Positions 36,396 to 47,511 of a DNA stretch of 64,000 nucleotides are shown here, piece by piece. The notes below the pieces were generated by a model. The model had not been told where the DNA came from and searched no databases. It saw only the letters and a list, made by a program, of their open reading frames with translations. Each line of letters opens with the position of its first letter. Position 1 is the stretch's first letter. Source of the stretch: Turbatrix aceti (lineage: Eukaryota; Nematoda; Chromadorea; Rhabditida; Panagrolaimidae); NCBI GenBank assembly GCA_963969345.1, contig OZ017770.1, positions 10,038,180-10,102,179 on the forward strand. Reading direction: 5' to 3'. Made by a program: the position numbers and the translations under genes.

Positions 36396-38001
36396 ATGGC
36401 CGAGGATTCGTACTTTTCGTCACCGTTGCCATCGGACATGGATTCATTCTCTTCCTCCTCGTTGCCATCGGACATGGATTCATGCTCCTCCTCCTCGTTG
36501 CCATCGGACATCGAAGTCCTCATACCTGATCTTGGCGAGAAAAAAGTGATTTTCAATCTTGAGGCCACCACGTACAACGGCAGCAATTCGGAGACTGAAG
36601 TAGCGACAGTCGTCGAAGGCGTCAGCAGGCAGACGGAATTTATAATGTAAGTTAATGTGTCAGTTAATTTTTGTTTTTTTGAAAAACACTTTTTAGGACA
36701 TGGAATGACGCCCACTTATCTGCAAACTTGCTCGAGAATGTTCTCAACAAAGGTTTTTTGCGGCCCGAAGGGCTTCAGAAAATTCTTATCCCCTTGATTC
36801 AAGACCGTTATGACGTCAAGTGCACCGTAAACACTTCTCGCGAAAAAATCACCGTATATTTTTTACTATGTTTTTGTGACTTATATAATTATAATTTTTA
36901 GGCATATATGATTCCACTCATTTTGGAGTGCTCAGTGGCAAAATCGGAATGGCGATACTCGTCTATGCAGCGGTCGCCGTATGCAATTGTTATCACTGGA
37001 AAAACAACATACGTTCGCACTGTTTACCGCCACGCTCGAAGCCTTACGTCAAACATGGATGTCCGCGTGTCCACTAATTTTGAAACTACAGTTCGGGATG
37101 ACATCCTGATTGCTACTTCAGGCCGGTTTAAGTTCCTCGTCGACGGTTACGGTCTCAATTTTACTCACACACGGGTCCTCGTAATTGACGAAGCCGATAC
37201 CATGCACCGCCGAGATGACTTGGTCGCGTTTTATGAAATCTTGCTTCATCCGACCTGGAATGTTAACAGGCGTCAAACTTTGGTCTTCAGCCAAACCTTT
37301 CCAAAGAAAATCGAGATTTTCTCACACCCGATAGTATTGAAGCCAAATTGCTTGGCGACTGTAACATGCCCAACAACCGTCTACGATGAAACTTCATACA
37401 TTTTCTTGGTTCCCGAAATGAGCGATAAGTACGATCGGTTCATCGGTCTCATGGTGACCAAGATGGCGGAAGGTATGTTTCAATGTAGTTGTTGCCTTAA
37501 TTGTGCCATTTTGAATATTTTCAGTAGACCACCGTTATACTCGGCAAACGCTGGTTTTTGCCAATCGTCACCTGGTGCACTCGCTTGCCACGTCGCTCAA
37601 CCTCAAAGGAGTGGAATCTTATTCAATCAATGGTCAGGTGCCTGCCGCACTGCGTGCAAAGGCGATTCGCGAATTTTGTCAAGGTTTTGTTGCGGTTTTG
37701 GTCATCACTGATTCCTGTGCCCGTGATATTGATATGGATGACCAAATTGATTTCGTTCATTACAATTTACCCGGTTCTTTTGCTACCTACTCCCGACGAA
37801 TGGCCTGTGCCGGTCGAATTCACCCGGGCTCTGTAACGTCTTTGATCGAAGATCCTGATCGAAATCTCTTGGTCGAAATCAGAAACGTTTGTTGCTTTTT
37901 TTTACCTTTTTGTGCAAGCACATATGATCTGTTTTCAGGATTTCGAGCAATCGGGAAAAGAAGTTCCGGAATCTCTCACTGCAGCCATCGCTATGGGATA
38001 G
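36396..38001 (+). CDS. DEAD-box helicase-like protein with decayed P-loop
   Basis: Exons 36396-36646, 36697-36853, 36902-37472, 37525-37886 and 37939-38001 give 467 residues. The order of helicase motifs is kept: a Q-motif-like lead (GFLRPEGLQKILIPLI), TSGR for TPGR, IDEAD (232-235), SQT for SAT, LVFANR, TDSCARDIDM for the TD..aRGiDi motif and ACAGR for the final arginine motif. Helicase motif I should read GSGKT but is TSREKIT (residues ~130-136), lacking the Gly and the Lys-Thr pair that bind phosphate. Motif Ia is also changed. Overall the pattern is closest to the Vasa/DDX3 branch (C-terminal EVPESL), but ATP hydrolysis is unlikely. The N-terminus is acidic and Ser-rich with a 12-residue repeat. 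It may be a regulatory RNA-binding relic or a fast-evolving germline paralogue. Confidence 0.82.
36424..36511. repeat. 36-bp in-frame tandem repeat in DEAD-box gene
   Basis: The block CGTTGCCATCGGACAT recurs at 36424, 36460 and 36496, a 36-bp (12-codon) period. It encodes LPSDMDSxSSSS units in the N-terminal tail, acidic and Ser-rich and probably disordered. Confidence 0.9.
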
Positions 38002-38705
38002 ATCGTCTTGCCTCGCTTTCGCCTTCGACTACCACTAGCTAACAGCTGTCGTCTTCCTCATCGATATCATCGTCACAAACGTCTTTGAGAGTCTCACTGC
38101 CATCGTTACCGTGTGCCTCACGATGACTGCTCTATGAACGGATTTAGGAATGTTTTGTTTTGTGCTCATTTTTTGAAATTAAAGAGGGTTTAAAAAATGA
38201 TGTTACATTTTTTTGAAGCCGGATTCTGGGACTACGGCTTCACAAATTTCCAGCTTCAAATTTTCAACACGAAAAAAATTTTTTTTTTGTTTTGGGGTTT
38301 CTTGAGACCACAAATCGATTGGCCTACTCAAATTTGCTAAAAAGACATTAAAACAGATTGACTTGCGCGGCTTAGAATTTGTTTTTGTAGTTCCTGCAAC
38401 GCAACGCTGACTCCGACTCAGAGTCGAGTCCTATTTTACAAAATGATCTTTTGACTCTTCGGAGACAAATTTTTACATACAAAAGGCAACCCCTTTTATT
38501 TGTTACGGAAACAATAAAACCAGGACGTGCGAATAGAAGTTTAAAAAATATATCATTCATCGACAGAAATTATAAATTAAAGAAAACATTTAAGAAAATG
38601 GTCTTTTGTGCATTCCAATCCACATTTATTTCACGTCTACAATTGTTTTTATTTGATATAAATACTGATCCAACAATCAAAATTTATCACACGCTATTTC
38701 GCGAC
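38002..38705. other. Intergenic with promoter of the S28 gene
   Basis: 3' flank of the DEAD-box gene and promoter of the next gene. The open frame of the next gene runs upstream to 38451, but the TATA element and signal peptide favour the ATG at 38706. Confidence 0.5.
38657..38664 (+). promoter_or_regulatory. TATA box of the S28 peptidase gene
   Basis: TATAAATA lies 42 bp before the ATG at 38706, a position that would place transcription start about 12-18 bp before the start codon. Confidence 0.55.
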
Positions 38706-40070
38706 ATGAAGCTGTTCTCAGTCATTCTCTTTGCTACCGTACTACTGGTGCTCCAAGACCAAGTTGCCGCCTTCTTTGGACAGAATCATTTCATACACAG
38801 AAAACGTTTTCTATACAATGACTCTCGGCTTGACAACATACGAGCCGACACTATTGAACTGCCACTCAACCATTTTGATGCCTCAAACAATGAGACATTT
38901 CAGAATAATTATTGGTATGATGACAGTACTGCGAAAGTAGATGGACCTTTATTCTTGTTCAATAGCGGCGAACAAACTTCATACGCGTCAGAAATAAATC
39001 AGTCAGCAGTAGTAAACAAGCTTGCAAAAAAGTATGGAGGAACCATATTTATGATCGAGCATCGATTTTATGGTTCAAGCGTGCCAAGCGAAGGCGTAAA
39101 TGGGGATAATCTCAAGTACTTCACCAGTGAACAAGCGCTTGCTGACATGCAGAAGTTCATTCATGCCATGAATAAAAAATTCAACTACACCTCACCAAGA
39201 TGGATAGTTTTTGGAGGATCGTACTCTGGAGCACTTGCGGCTTGGATGAGAGAAAAGTATCCGGAAGACGTTTATGCCGCTATTGCCAGTTCAGCACCTG
39301 TACAAGCCGTCGTCGACTTCACTGAATACAATGAGGTGGTTTACGACGTCTTCAAAAAAACTGATTCAAAGTGTGCAAAGCTGATTCGAAGGGGCTTTGG
39401 AGTCGTTGAACAACTTATAAAAACAAAAGAAGGACGACGAAACCTTACTAAATCATTTAATACAAATATAACGCATGAAAATGCCGTTTTTTTTGTGAGT
39501 GGCTTTCCCAATATCTTCAAAGAATATGTTCAATATGGATTACCAATTAGCGACCTTTGTGACATTATTAAAAGTGCACCAACTCCGTACCAAGGAATTG
39601 TTGCTGTGGAAGAAATGGCCAACTTTTTTTCACAGGATAATGATTATTCAAACGATGACCGTACAATGTGGTGGTGGCAAACATGCAACGAATTTGGATT
39701 TTATCAAACAACTGATAGTAGACATAGCAGTAAGTTGTTTGGTCATGCCGTGCCGCTCTCGGTGTGTGTAAATGTATGCAATGCTACATTTGGCGTCCAA
39801 AAACAAGCCATCTACAAACATGTCCAGAACACAAACAAAAACTACGGCGCTGTAAGAGGCTACACAGGAACGAGGGTTGTGTTTCCGAATGGCAGCTACG
39901 ATCCCTGGCACGTCCTTGGTGTTCTAAAACCTGTCAACAACGAAACGTATACTGTCCTTATAGAAGGTGCAAGTCACTGTGCCGACATGTACCTTCCCGC
40001 TTCTGAGAATATTCGTAAGGCACAGAAGAAAATCGCAAAACTTGTCGAAGGTTGGATTAATGCTCCTTAG
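38706..40070 (+). CDS. S28 family prolyl carboxypeptidase-like serine protease, intronless
   Basis: A single exon of 454 residues. A signal peptide (LFSVILFATVLLVLQDQVAA) is followed by the S28 domain. Catalytic triad: Ser172 in FGGSYSGALAAW, Asp399 in NGSYDPWH and His424 in GASHCADM. EHRFYGSSVP is the conserved stretch before the nucleophile. The family includes lysosomal Pro-X carboxypeptidase and dipeptidyl peptidase 2, which cut after proline. About a dozen potential N-glycosylation sites fit secretion or lysosomal transport. There is no intron, unlike the other large genes here, and a TATA box lies close upstream. It sits between the M1 aminopeptidase and the aspartic-protease homologue. 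An origin by retroposition or a compact gut-expressed gene type would both explain the lack of introns. Confidence 0.93.
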   Translation: MKLFSVILFATVLLVLQDQVAAFFGQNHFIHRKRFLYNDSRLDNIRADTIELPLNHFDASNNETFQNNYWYDDSTAKVDGPLFLFNSGEQTSYASEINQSAVVNKLAKKYGGTIFMIEHRFYGSSVPSEGVNGDNLKYFTSEQALADMQKFIHAMNKKFNYTSPRWIVFGGSYSGALAAWMREKYPEDVYAAIASSAPVQAVVDFTEYNEVVYDVFKKTDSKCAKLIRRGFGVVEQLIKTKEGRRNLTKSFNTNITHENAVFFVSGFPNIFKEYVQYGLPISDLCDIIKSAPTPYQGIVAVEEMANFFSQDNDYSNDDRTMWWWQTCNEFGFYQTTDSRHSSKLFGHAVPLSVCVNVCNATFGVQKQAIYKHVQNTNKNYGAVRGYTGTRVVFPNGSYDPWHVLGVLKPVNNETYTVLIEGASHCADMYLPASENIRKAQKKIAKLVEGWINAP

Positions 40071-40426
40071 CGTTGAAGAAAATTTATTTTATAATGTTTA
40101 TCAGTAAAAATTTATTTTAAATAAACAGCAACAAATACAGTATGAAAAAAAGAAGTGAAACAAAAACTGCCACAGTTTATCAACCGGAAATGCCAAGTTT
40201 ACAGGTTTACAGGTGCAATCGGAAGGAAAACTCATTGAATTCGGCCAGGACCTGATTGTACATAGTTTTATGCTCCCGTCAGACAAATGTGAGCCATGCT
40301 TTGTTTTTTTGAAAAAAAAGCACGTCGCATAGGTTTGATCATTTTAAATTTATTTTAGTTTAACAATGATTTGTGAAATAATTTAAAACAATTTTCAAAA
40401 AAAATTTAGACCATGTCGTCCAAAAG

Positions 40427-40516
40427 CAAAGCTACGCACCCGTTTAACTGACAATTTCACGATTTGCATCAACTTACTGTCTAAAAACTTTAATTTCAGC
40501 CAGGTGCGTAGCTTTG
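40427..40516. repeat. Hairpin-forming inverted repeat
   Basis: CAAAGCTACGCACC (40427-40440) is the reverse complement of 40503-40516, with a 62-nt loop. It is present again in the right arm at 51590-51679, where one stem base differs (51666). It may mark the end of a small transposon; no target duplication was found. Confidence 0.7.
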
Positions 40517-40673
40517 TTTTTAAACCCCTCAAAATGCACAAAAATGAACAGATTCTTATTTCTAAACATTTATTAAATACGATATGCAATAAAGAGAAAA
40601 TTTATGGTATTGTATTGTAGTCAAAAAACACGCATTATTTCCTTAAAATTTTCTGCATTTTTCGGAGGAGCAC

Positions 40674-40746
40674 GCTTCTGTGGCGCAGTCGGCAGCGCGC
40701 TCGGCTGTTAACCGAAAGGTCGGTGGTTCGAACCCACCCGGGAGCG
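40674..40746 (+). tRNA. tRNA-Asn (anticodon GUU), left-arm copy
   Basis: A 73-nt tRNA: acceptor GCTTCTG with CGGGAGC (contains G-U pairs), anticodon loop CTGTTAA (GTT), T arm GGTGG TTCGAAC CCACC. The D loop is one base shorter than in common Asn tRNAs. Identical in sequence to the right-arm copy. Confidence 0.93.
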
Positions 40747-41082
40747 ATACTTTTTGGATTTTTGGTCCAATAATGAACCAATAATGTATTTTATTATGAC
40801 CATAAAAAATCCTAAATGTGTCGGGGACTCTGATGGGTTCGAACCGTTTAAAGATAAGCGTCCCATTGCACCGCAGTACAAAAGCGCATTCATAGTGATT
40901 GTATCTCCGTACCCGAAAATACAGTAAAGCCCTCATCTTGGATCCCTGCAAATTACTCCAACTGCTGAATTTTCTAAAAATCGGTAGTTCAAATAAAATC
41001 GCGTGTGTGAATTTTTTTTATTTTTTTATTTTAATAAAAGTACGATACGCCAACGTTAACTTTTTTTGAAAGCGGGGCTGTT

Positions 41083-41219
41083 ATTTTGACGATGATCACG
41101 ATCAGACGCATCCTATTGCACGCAATTTAATGTGAAAGATGCATTTTTAAACAATTAGAAAACGATTTTCAACTACAGGCATTGTTCACCACGTCTCCGC
41201 TATTTTGACAATGATGACG
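41083..41219 (+). promoter_or_regulatory. Repeated motif upstream of aspartic-protease homologue
   Basis: ATTTTGACGATGATCACG (41083-41100) recurs as ATTTTGACAATGATGACG (41202-41219), 119 bp apart and 84-220 bp before the start codon. Both matches share 16 of 18 bases. A binding site for a regulator is possible but unproven. Confidence 0.4.
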
Positions 41220-41261
41220 TTCAAAATTGTCAACAATCTACCAGACATTGTTTAGGTGGCC

Positions 41262-41269
41262 TATATATA
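41262..41269 (+). promoter_or_regulatory. TATA box of left-arm aspartic-protease homologue
   Basis: TATATATA lies 33 bp before the ATG at 41303; the same element is in the right arm (50837-50844). Confidence 0.6.
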
Positions 41270-41302
41270 CCCGTTAGACTACCGAAACTTCATTCTCAAG
41301 CG

Positions 41303-42355
41303 ATGAAAACACTCGTTCTACTTGCTCTTCTCGGCATTACAGCCTCAGCGGTCGTCAAGATACCAATCACTCGGCTCCCGTCCCCGAATGCTTCCAAAAT
41401 CATTCAAGAAGCGTTTGGATGGTCAACCATTGGATTTCTTGGAAACATAACTGTTGGCACCCCTCCGCAGCAGTTCACTGTTCTCCTCGACACCAGTTCT
41501 TCCGGCTTTTGGATTCCGGACGTTACTGATTCTGATGAAAAAAAAACATTCAATTCAGAACTGTCATCGACTTACCAAAAAAATGGATCTTCATTTTCCA
41601 TTAGCTTTGATGACAATGATGGTACAAAACAAGATGTGTCAGGCTTTCTGGGTGTTGATACATTGGCATTCGGTGCGGTCGGAAGCAGTGTTGTCGTTGC
41701 CAATGTTACTTTTTGTCAAGCGACGTCTAGTTTAAACCTGCGTCACGAATATGATGGAGTTCTTGGACTCAGACCTACTGTCTCGTCCGGCGAAATTACA
41801 TCACCGTTCATTCAAGCCGTCAATCAGGGGGTTTTTTCAGAAGCTATTATTACAGCTTACTTGTCACCCCCTTCTGAAATGTCCGCAGGCGTCGGAGTCC
41901 TCACGCTTGGTGGACTTGATGCCGATCACTGTTCTGACGACGTGATTTACACAGATCTGACCAACAGTCAGTTTACAGTATCCAATGCGTATGCTGGAAA
42001 TTTCACTTCACAACAATCGTATGAAGTCGTCGCGGCAGCCCTTAATGAATATTTGCCTTATCTGTATGTCCCCACGGAATTGCGTAATTCTATCCTTGCT
42101 CAAACAGGTGGGCAAGATGCTGCGGGAATAGTAGTATCGTCTCTCGATTCTGTTCCCGACATTGTACTTACTGTCAGTGGAAAAAATGTGACCATTTCCA
42201 AAGAAAATTTTGCATTTTCTTTTGGCGACAGTTATGTGTTACCTATTTATGATGGTGGAAACAAATTTATTCTGCAAAACAATTTCATTTGCTCATACTG
42301 TACCGTCTACGATTATGGAAAGCAACGTATTGGTTTTGCCAAAGTCAAAAAATAA
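41303..42355 (+). CDS. Pepsin-family (A1) homologue, likely non-catalytic, left copy
   Basis: Intronless, 350 residues, signal peptide (LVLLALLGITASA). The N-terminal lobe has the A1 layout: GNITVGTPPQQFTVLLDTSSSGFWIPD with Asp63 in a DTS site. The second catalytic site should read D-T-G in the context gqAIvDTGTSLi..P. The aligned segment is VAAALNEYLPYLYVP, placing Asn248-Glu249-Tyr250 there. With one catalytic Asp gone, peptide-bond cleavage is not expected. The flap is also unusual (SISFDD in place of I-x-YG-T-G). Other fold marks remain (YDGVLGL, GVLTLGGLD, RIGFAKV). Known inactive relatives act as ligand-binding or decoy proteins; that role is inference. Residue 138 is Cys (TGT) here and Gly in the right copy. 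Confidence 0.9.
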   Translation: MKTLVLLALLGITASAVVKIPITRLPSPNASKIIQEAFGWSTIGFLGNITVGTPPQQFTVLLDTSSSGFWIPDVTDSDEKKTFNSELSSTYQKNGSSFSISFDDNDGTKQDVSGFLGVDTLAFGAVGSSVVVANVTFCQATSSLNLRHEYDGVLGLRPTVSSGEITSPFIQAVNQGVFSEAIITAYLSPPSEMSAGVGVLTLGGLDADHCSDDVIYTDLTNSQFTVSNAYAGNFTSQQSYEVVAAALNEYLPYLYVPTELRNSILAQTGGQDAAGIVVSSLDSVPDIVLTVSGKNVTISKENFAFSFGDSYVLPIYDGGNKFILQNNFICSYCTVYDYGKQRIGFAKVKK

Positions 42356-42433
42356 AATGTGTCTTTTTTGATAAATAGTGTGAAGAATAATAAATTCGTT
42401 GCCAGAGGACAAGGAATACTGTATCCCGGGATG

Positions 42434-43652
42434 TTATAATTTTTTGTAATAAAATTTTTTGTTAACAAGCAGAAAAATTATAATACAGCTTTTGTTAAAA
42501 AAATTTGAAGCATTTTGATTTTTTTTTGTACTAATCAAAATGCTATTATTGCTTCTCGTACTTGTTCTTTTTTTTGCTATCGTTGTTGATTTCGCGCATG
42601 CACTTTGTTTGCTGACATTTAAAAAGCGCAGCTTGAGCTTTTTTGTATTCTGGGTTTTGCCAAAGTGGGATAAATATGTATACTGCTTTTTGATTTATTT
42701 TAGAATTTGAACCGATTTTTTTTTGCTGTTAATTTTGGTTCAGATTTTTTTATGTCTGATTTTTTTGCTGCCGATTTTTTTTTGCTGAAAATAAAATTGA
42801 AGTTAACCATTGTTTATTTTTTGTTTTATTTTTGGGTATTTTTTCTTTAATGAGATGCAGCAGACAGTGCGGCGGTGTCATTGAAAGGATCTAGGAAAAA
42901 GCAAAAGCGGATGCGATACAGGTGCCGAAGGATAAGAACGAGCGAGCGACGCAGTGCTGAGTGAAAAAGTACGCAGTAACTAAAAAAATTCTACTGCTGG
43001 GCATAACTGTTTTGGCGAGTGAAGTTGCAAACTGCCAGACAGCGAAAGCCATCTGATCGCTTTCTTTCCATTTTTTGGTCATTGCTAGTGTTTGTAGCAC
43101 CTAAGGCACAACTGGTAGCATTATGAAAAATATAATATTTGTTTCTGCTTGCGAGTATGATGAGTAGACTGTCGGGTTGTTCGATAACTTTAATTTGCTT
43201 TGCACTGTATTGTTGATTTCAGATTTAAAAAAAAAACAAATGATCGTTTGAAGGTGTTTTAAAAAAACTTTTACCCAAATGATTAAAAAGAATTTTGATG
43301 ATCATTTTGAATCGAACTTGGCGGTAAAAAAAAACAAAAAAAATGCGGCAGAAAAAAATACTGACAAGCCAAGTAAATAACTGTCCTGCATTCACTCATT
43401 TTCCAAAAATAATTAAAAACAGACTTTTGCGTAAAAATCTAAAAAAAAAATCTCTGTCCTAATTTTATACTTATCGCAGTCGGTTATAATTTAATATTGT
43501 GTAATTTTTTTTTTCAAGTGTGTATTATCGCTTTTTTAGCTGCGGAGGACAGACAGATTTTTTTCATTTTATTTTCATTTATTTTTTGGATATCAATGTC
43601 ATTCGGGTTCTGGTATATAAAATTTTGCCGTTCCAGAAATCAGATCTTGACA
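42434..43652. other. Spacer of inverted duplication, gene-free part
   Basis: AT-rich sequence with long T and A runs. Three T-rich units resembling TTTTTTTGCTG lie at about 42715-42790. No supported gene. An acceptor-like TTCCAG ends at 43636, 16 nt before the next start. Confidence 0.4.
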
Positions 43653-44390
43653 ATGAACGCCAATGACGAATTTCAAGTTCCCTGGTTTAATCTTGACATA
43701 CTCGACCGACAAACTGTTCTGCAGTATGCGCCGTGGGACGTGGTAAACCAGATCAACGAAATCGAGCCAGACCTGGTCGCTTCGACGTGTGGTTCTCCAA
43801 CGGAAATCTTGGAAATGGCCCCCCCTTTCACCGACACGGACGCTGAATCCTTCAAAGACGTTTGTCCATACACACTTCGGATCGTGCATGACAACAACAG
43901 TGACACGGTGCCGCTTGAGTTGTATCTGAAAAAAATGAAACATTTTCGCATAATCAAACTCGAGATTGTAAATGTTAAGCTCACGATGCCGCATCTGAAG
44001 AGTCTTCTGAGCCTTGGAGCCTCCCGAGTCAAACTTGACTGGATCTCGCTTACCCCACCGCCAAATCGCCTTGGGGAATTTGTCAGCTATTTTCAGGATA
44101 TCGAAACCCTGAAGTATGTCGCCTATTTTTTTGTTTAAAAAAAATTTGTTTTTTAGTTTGTACATTCCACATCTGAAGATCGAGACAACTGACATTGAGG
44201 CACTGATCTGGCAACTGACTGATAGTTATTGCGGCAAAAAGATTTTTGTAACTCTTAAGGGCGTCAATTACTATACCCAACAGTCCTTTGCACTTGGAAT
44301 GCTAGTAAGTTGAAATGTTTTGGTCTCATTCAAAAATTATGGTTATTTTTACAGGACACTAAGAAGATCCGGATCGGATTTGGGTACTGA
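43653..44390 (+). CDS. F-box-like / leucine-rich nematode-type protein
   Basis: Exons 43653-44113, 44157-44304 and 44355-44390 join in frame to 214 residues. The start region (PWFNLDILDRQTVLQYAPWDVVNQINEIEP) resembles an F-box followed by hydrophobic repeat strands (LKIETTDIEALIW, VKLTMPHLKSLL), as in the large nematode F-box/FTH families. These are substrate adaptors of Cullin ligases, but the F-box match is weak and I give it only as a suggestion. The ATG follows an acceptor-like TTCCAG, which is why the upstream in-frame extension was dropped. Polyadenylation signal AATAAA near 44608. Confidence 0.6.
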
Positions 44391-45579
44391 AAAATGTTCA
44401 GCGCAATAAGACATCGATTTTTTGAAAATCTACGGCCATGAAAGATTTTCTGTATTTTTTATTCGACGAACTCAAACACCGGACCCCGTTGTCCTGCTAG
44501 ACCGTTTGAAATTGACATACTACACTGTGCTTTATTTTGGTTCCTTCTTTGTTTTTGTATTTACCTTTTGTTGTTGCACAATTTGTATGTATCTAAGATG
44601 TAAACAATAAAAAAATCGACTCGATGAATTTTATTTTATTTGCAATTTGAAAATAAATATTAAACTTGTTTATAGTCTCAAAAGTTTATTGCAAAAATGT
44701 TTTTGGCATGCTTTTCCGTTCCCTTATCTTTTTCCGGCTAACAAGATTTACAATGAAGTATATTTATTATCGCTTTGCGCTAACACAAGCATAGAATAGG
44801 TTGAGTGCGATCGTTTACGGCAGCGGCATAGATATCGGAATCTGGAACGTTCAGCAGACATCAATTAGGTCACCAACGGACAAACACCGGTTTGTGTCAA
44901 CATGCGCCGAAATTTTGCGAGGGAGGAGCGATGAATGTGACTACCCAAACAATGCTGTTTAGTTTATCTCTCCAGATTTAGCTGTTATGTTGTGTGCATT
45001 TATGGAGTGAAATATTAATTATATTTATATATAAAATATATAGACTTTGATATAGAACTTTTTATATATTTTGTAAAAGGTTGGTACATGGTTTTTAATT
45101 TTTTTTGTACTCGTGATTCCGCAAAGCAAAAGAAAATCAGTCTTATGTTAGAGACACTTTATCGAGCTCACCAGGGCGGGGTGCTAAAAGATTAGAAATT
45201 GCATCTCGTGAAACTCTTTTTTATTTTCAACAATCAATATTTTTTGTAATATAAGTTTTTTTTGTTTTTATGTTGCAGTTCAACAAATTCAAATGACCAA
45301 GTCGCTTTAATTGTCAAAACCGAAAATTAAGGTCAAAAATTTGCATTTGTCCAACTGTTAGAAGACAAAATATGGTATGCAGGGAGGCGAAATTCGCATT
45401 TTTGCAATAGCACCAAGTTAACTTGTGATCCGTTTGTTGGCAACTGTAAATAAAACTAACCCTGATACCCTCGTTGCGACAATCCCTGTTCACGCGGTCA
45501 TAATCATGCTTTTCCGGCAACATTCATGCATTGCTGTTACCACAGATAAAAAACAAACAAACATGCCACTGACAAAAGC
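44391..45579. other. Intergenic, 1.2 kb
   Basis: AT-rich with a TA-repeat stretch around 45015-45045. No coding or RNA feature was supported. Confidence 0.45.
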
Positions 45580-46690
45580 TCACTTCTTTTCCTTTCTTTT
45601 CTTCTGGAGAGGTTCCGGGCTATAGCGAGCTGGAGGTTTCGGCTGACGTCGACGTTCTGCGCGTGCCTGTTCCAGAAACCGAGCCATGGATTCGAAGAAA
45701 CTGACACCGACAGCATAATCACGTCGGCTCTCGGCGTCATCCAAGATGTCGTCACTCTTGATGCTGTCGGCGCCGTCGGTGTCGTCTCCACCAGCCATTA
45801 GGCCATTTTCCTCGTCGTCGATTTTAAAGTCCGGGTTGAATTCGGAAGGACGGAGCGTGTGGGCAAAAAGGCGCTTATTCTTCGCCTGACGCCAGTTCAG
45901 AACCAAGCTTTGGGGCTGGTTTTCGTTTGCGCCGGTATCATCTTTTGGCTCTGCCTGAAAAAAACGTTTTGAAAAAAATCAGCAGAGTCTAAAAACCAAG
46001 AACAATGTTTTGATTGCAGAAAAAAATAAAATAAAAAAAAAACGGTAAGAACCGGAAAGAACTAAAAAAATATAAAGAAATCAGAATTCGTATTTTCGCT
46101 TCAAGAGTGCTCGCAAGACGTAAATGCATAAAAACGATCGTAACTGCAAGACAGAATAATATTACTATTATCGTAATCAAAAGAACGACAAGTTTACGAT
46201 TAAAACACATAACTTTAACATCTCTACTAAAATCGTGTTAAGAGACACTACTTATTGCTTACAATAGAAGTAACGTTACTCTGCGGTCATCCTATTGGTA
46301 ACCTACTTTCTATGACATAAAAATACGAATATTAGTGCAGTAGGGACTTCCCCGGCTTGCTAGTAGTGAAAGCTAAATTTTTCAAAAAAAACTCACTTCA
46401 TTCTTATCAACCATTGCCTTTGACGTGGAACGGAGTTGATCAGAGAAGACGATCGGCTGGCCATCGTCGTTCTTCTTGGCAGGTGCGTTCGACGACCGAA
46501 ACGGTCCATCCGTCGATGCGCACGGCCCGTCGTCGGTAGTCGATGGTTGCTTGGACACCTTTGTTGTGACATCAGCGACGGTAGCGGTGGTCTCGGTGGG
46601 AACAGCGGCGTTGATCGGCTTGACAAACTTCATTCGTCGAAGAGGTAGATGCGGAAACGGCTGTTTGAAGTAGCCAGGAGGAACGGACAT
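45580..46690 (-). CDS. Disordered, basic C-terminus protein, unknown
   Basis: Two exons (46690-46397 and 45954-45580) join in phase 0 to 222 residues across a 442-nt intron. The N-terminus (SVPPGYFKQPFPHLPLRRMKFVKP) is Pro-rich, the middle is Thr/Asp-rich, and a central segment (VLNWRQAKNKRLFAHTLRPSEF) looks like the conserved core. The C-terminus is Arg/Lys-rich (KKRKEKK) and could be a nuclear localisation signal. The ATG follows an acceptor-like TTTTTTAG by about 10 nt on the minus strand. I do not recognise the family. Confidence 0.7.
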
Positions 46691-47511
46691 TTTAAGTTTG
46701 ACTAAAAAAAACATGCAATCAAAAACAAATTGTAGATTATTGAACTACAGAAAATTTGTAGTGACAAGCGAACAGAAAAAAAATTTATGGACATAAACTG
46801 AACGCGCAAAGAATTTTAGAGTCGCAATACCCTCAAAATATCAAATTAGGGTAAAATCTCAACCCTTATTCATCCAAAGCCACAAAAAACTATACAATTT
46901 TTTATTGCACGCCCGAGAATTCGCAAAAAAACGGATATACACGTTTCAAAGTCGAAGAAGCCAATCAGGTCGCAAATGTCGGGTCAAGCCGTTCAATCCA
47001 TCGACTTCTCAGCGCAGTTCGTGGTTGGGGGCCAGGGGTTGTCGCCATCATCGTCTGTTGTGTATGCTAAAACCGAAAAAACGTGGAAATGGCAAAAATG
47101 GTAAAAAAAAGGTCATTTTTGTTTATTTTTGCTCATTTACCCCCACAATAGCCTAAAAATCCATAAAGTAACATAAAAGTCGATGCTAAACCTTGTTCAC
47201 CTGCTCGACAGCAATTTTGAATCATCTGAGTACTCCTGAAAGAAAGCAAGACCACCAAAAAGGCATCCACCACACACGAAGCAAGAAACCAGAACCACAA
47301 ACGAAAACCAACGTAAGACAACGAAAACTAACGTAATATCCGAGTAACGTTCGAACAATGAAAGAGCATGCATAATACGTTTGGCAAAGTGTGACAACGC
47401 GATCGGACCGAACCACTTTGAAGCTTTGCATTCTTTTTTCTTTTTCCCGTTCACAACCAGCTAATTTCCTTCCGATTCCTGCTTCGTTTAATCGTTTTCA
47501 ATTTATTTATT
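46691..47511. other. Divergent promoter region
   Basis: Lies between two divergently transcribed genes (45.6-46.7 kb minus and 47.5-49.4 kb plus). Open frames on both strands overlap each other without domains, so none was accepted. Confidence 0.4.

Larger units (their letters stand above)
40225..42433. repeat. Left arm of 2,209-bp inverted duplication
   Basis: Reverse complement of 49673-51881 with the same length. Position x corresponds to 92106 minus x. I found only three mismatches by eye (40440 C/T, 41147 T/G, 41714 T/G) and no indels. The arm carries a hairpin, a tRNA-Asn gene, a tRNA-like remnant and a complete aspartic-protease homologue with its promoter. The outer edge lies at GGAAAACTC and the inner edge at CCCGGGATG; sequence outside these points does not match. 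Confidence 0.97.

Noticed and set aside
40643..40951. Minus-strand 102-codon frame with a GGFEPPTFR-type peptide (also at 51155-51463)
   Set aside because: It is the translation of the tRNA-Asn gene and its flank, a common false gene call.
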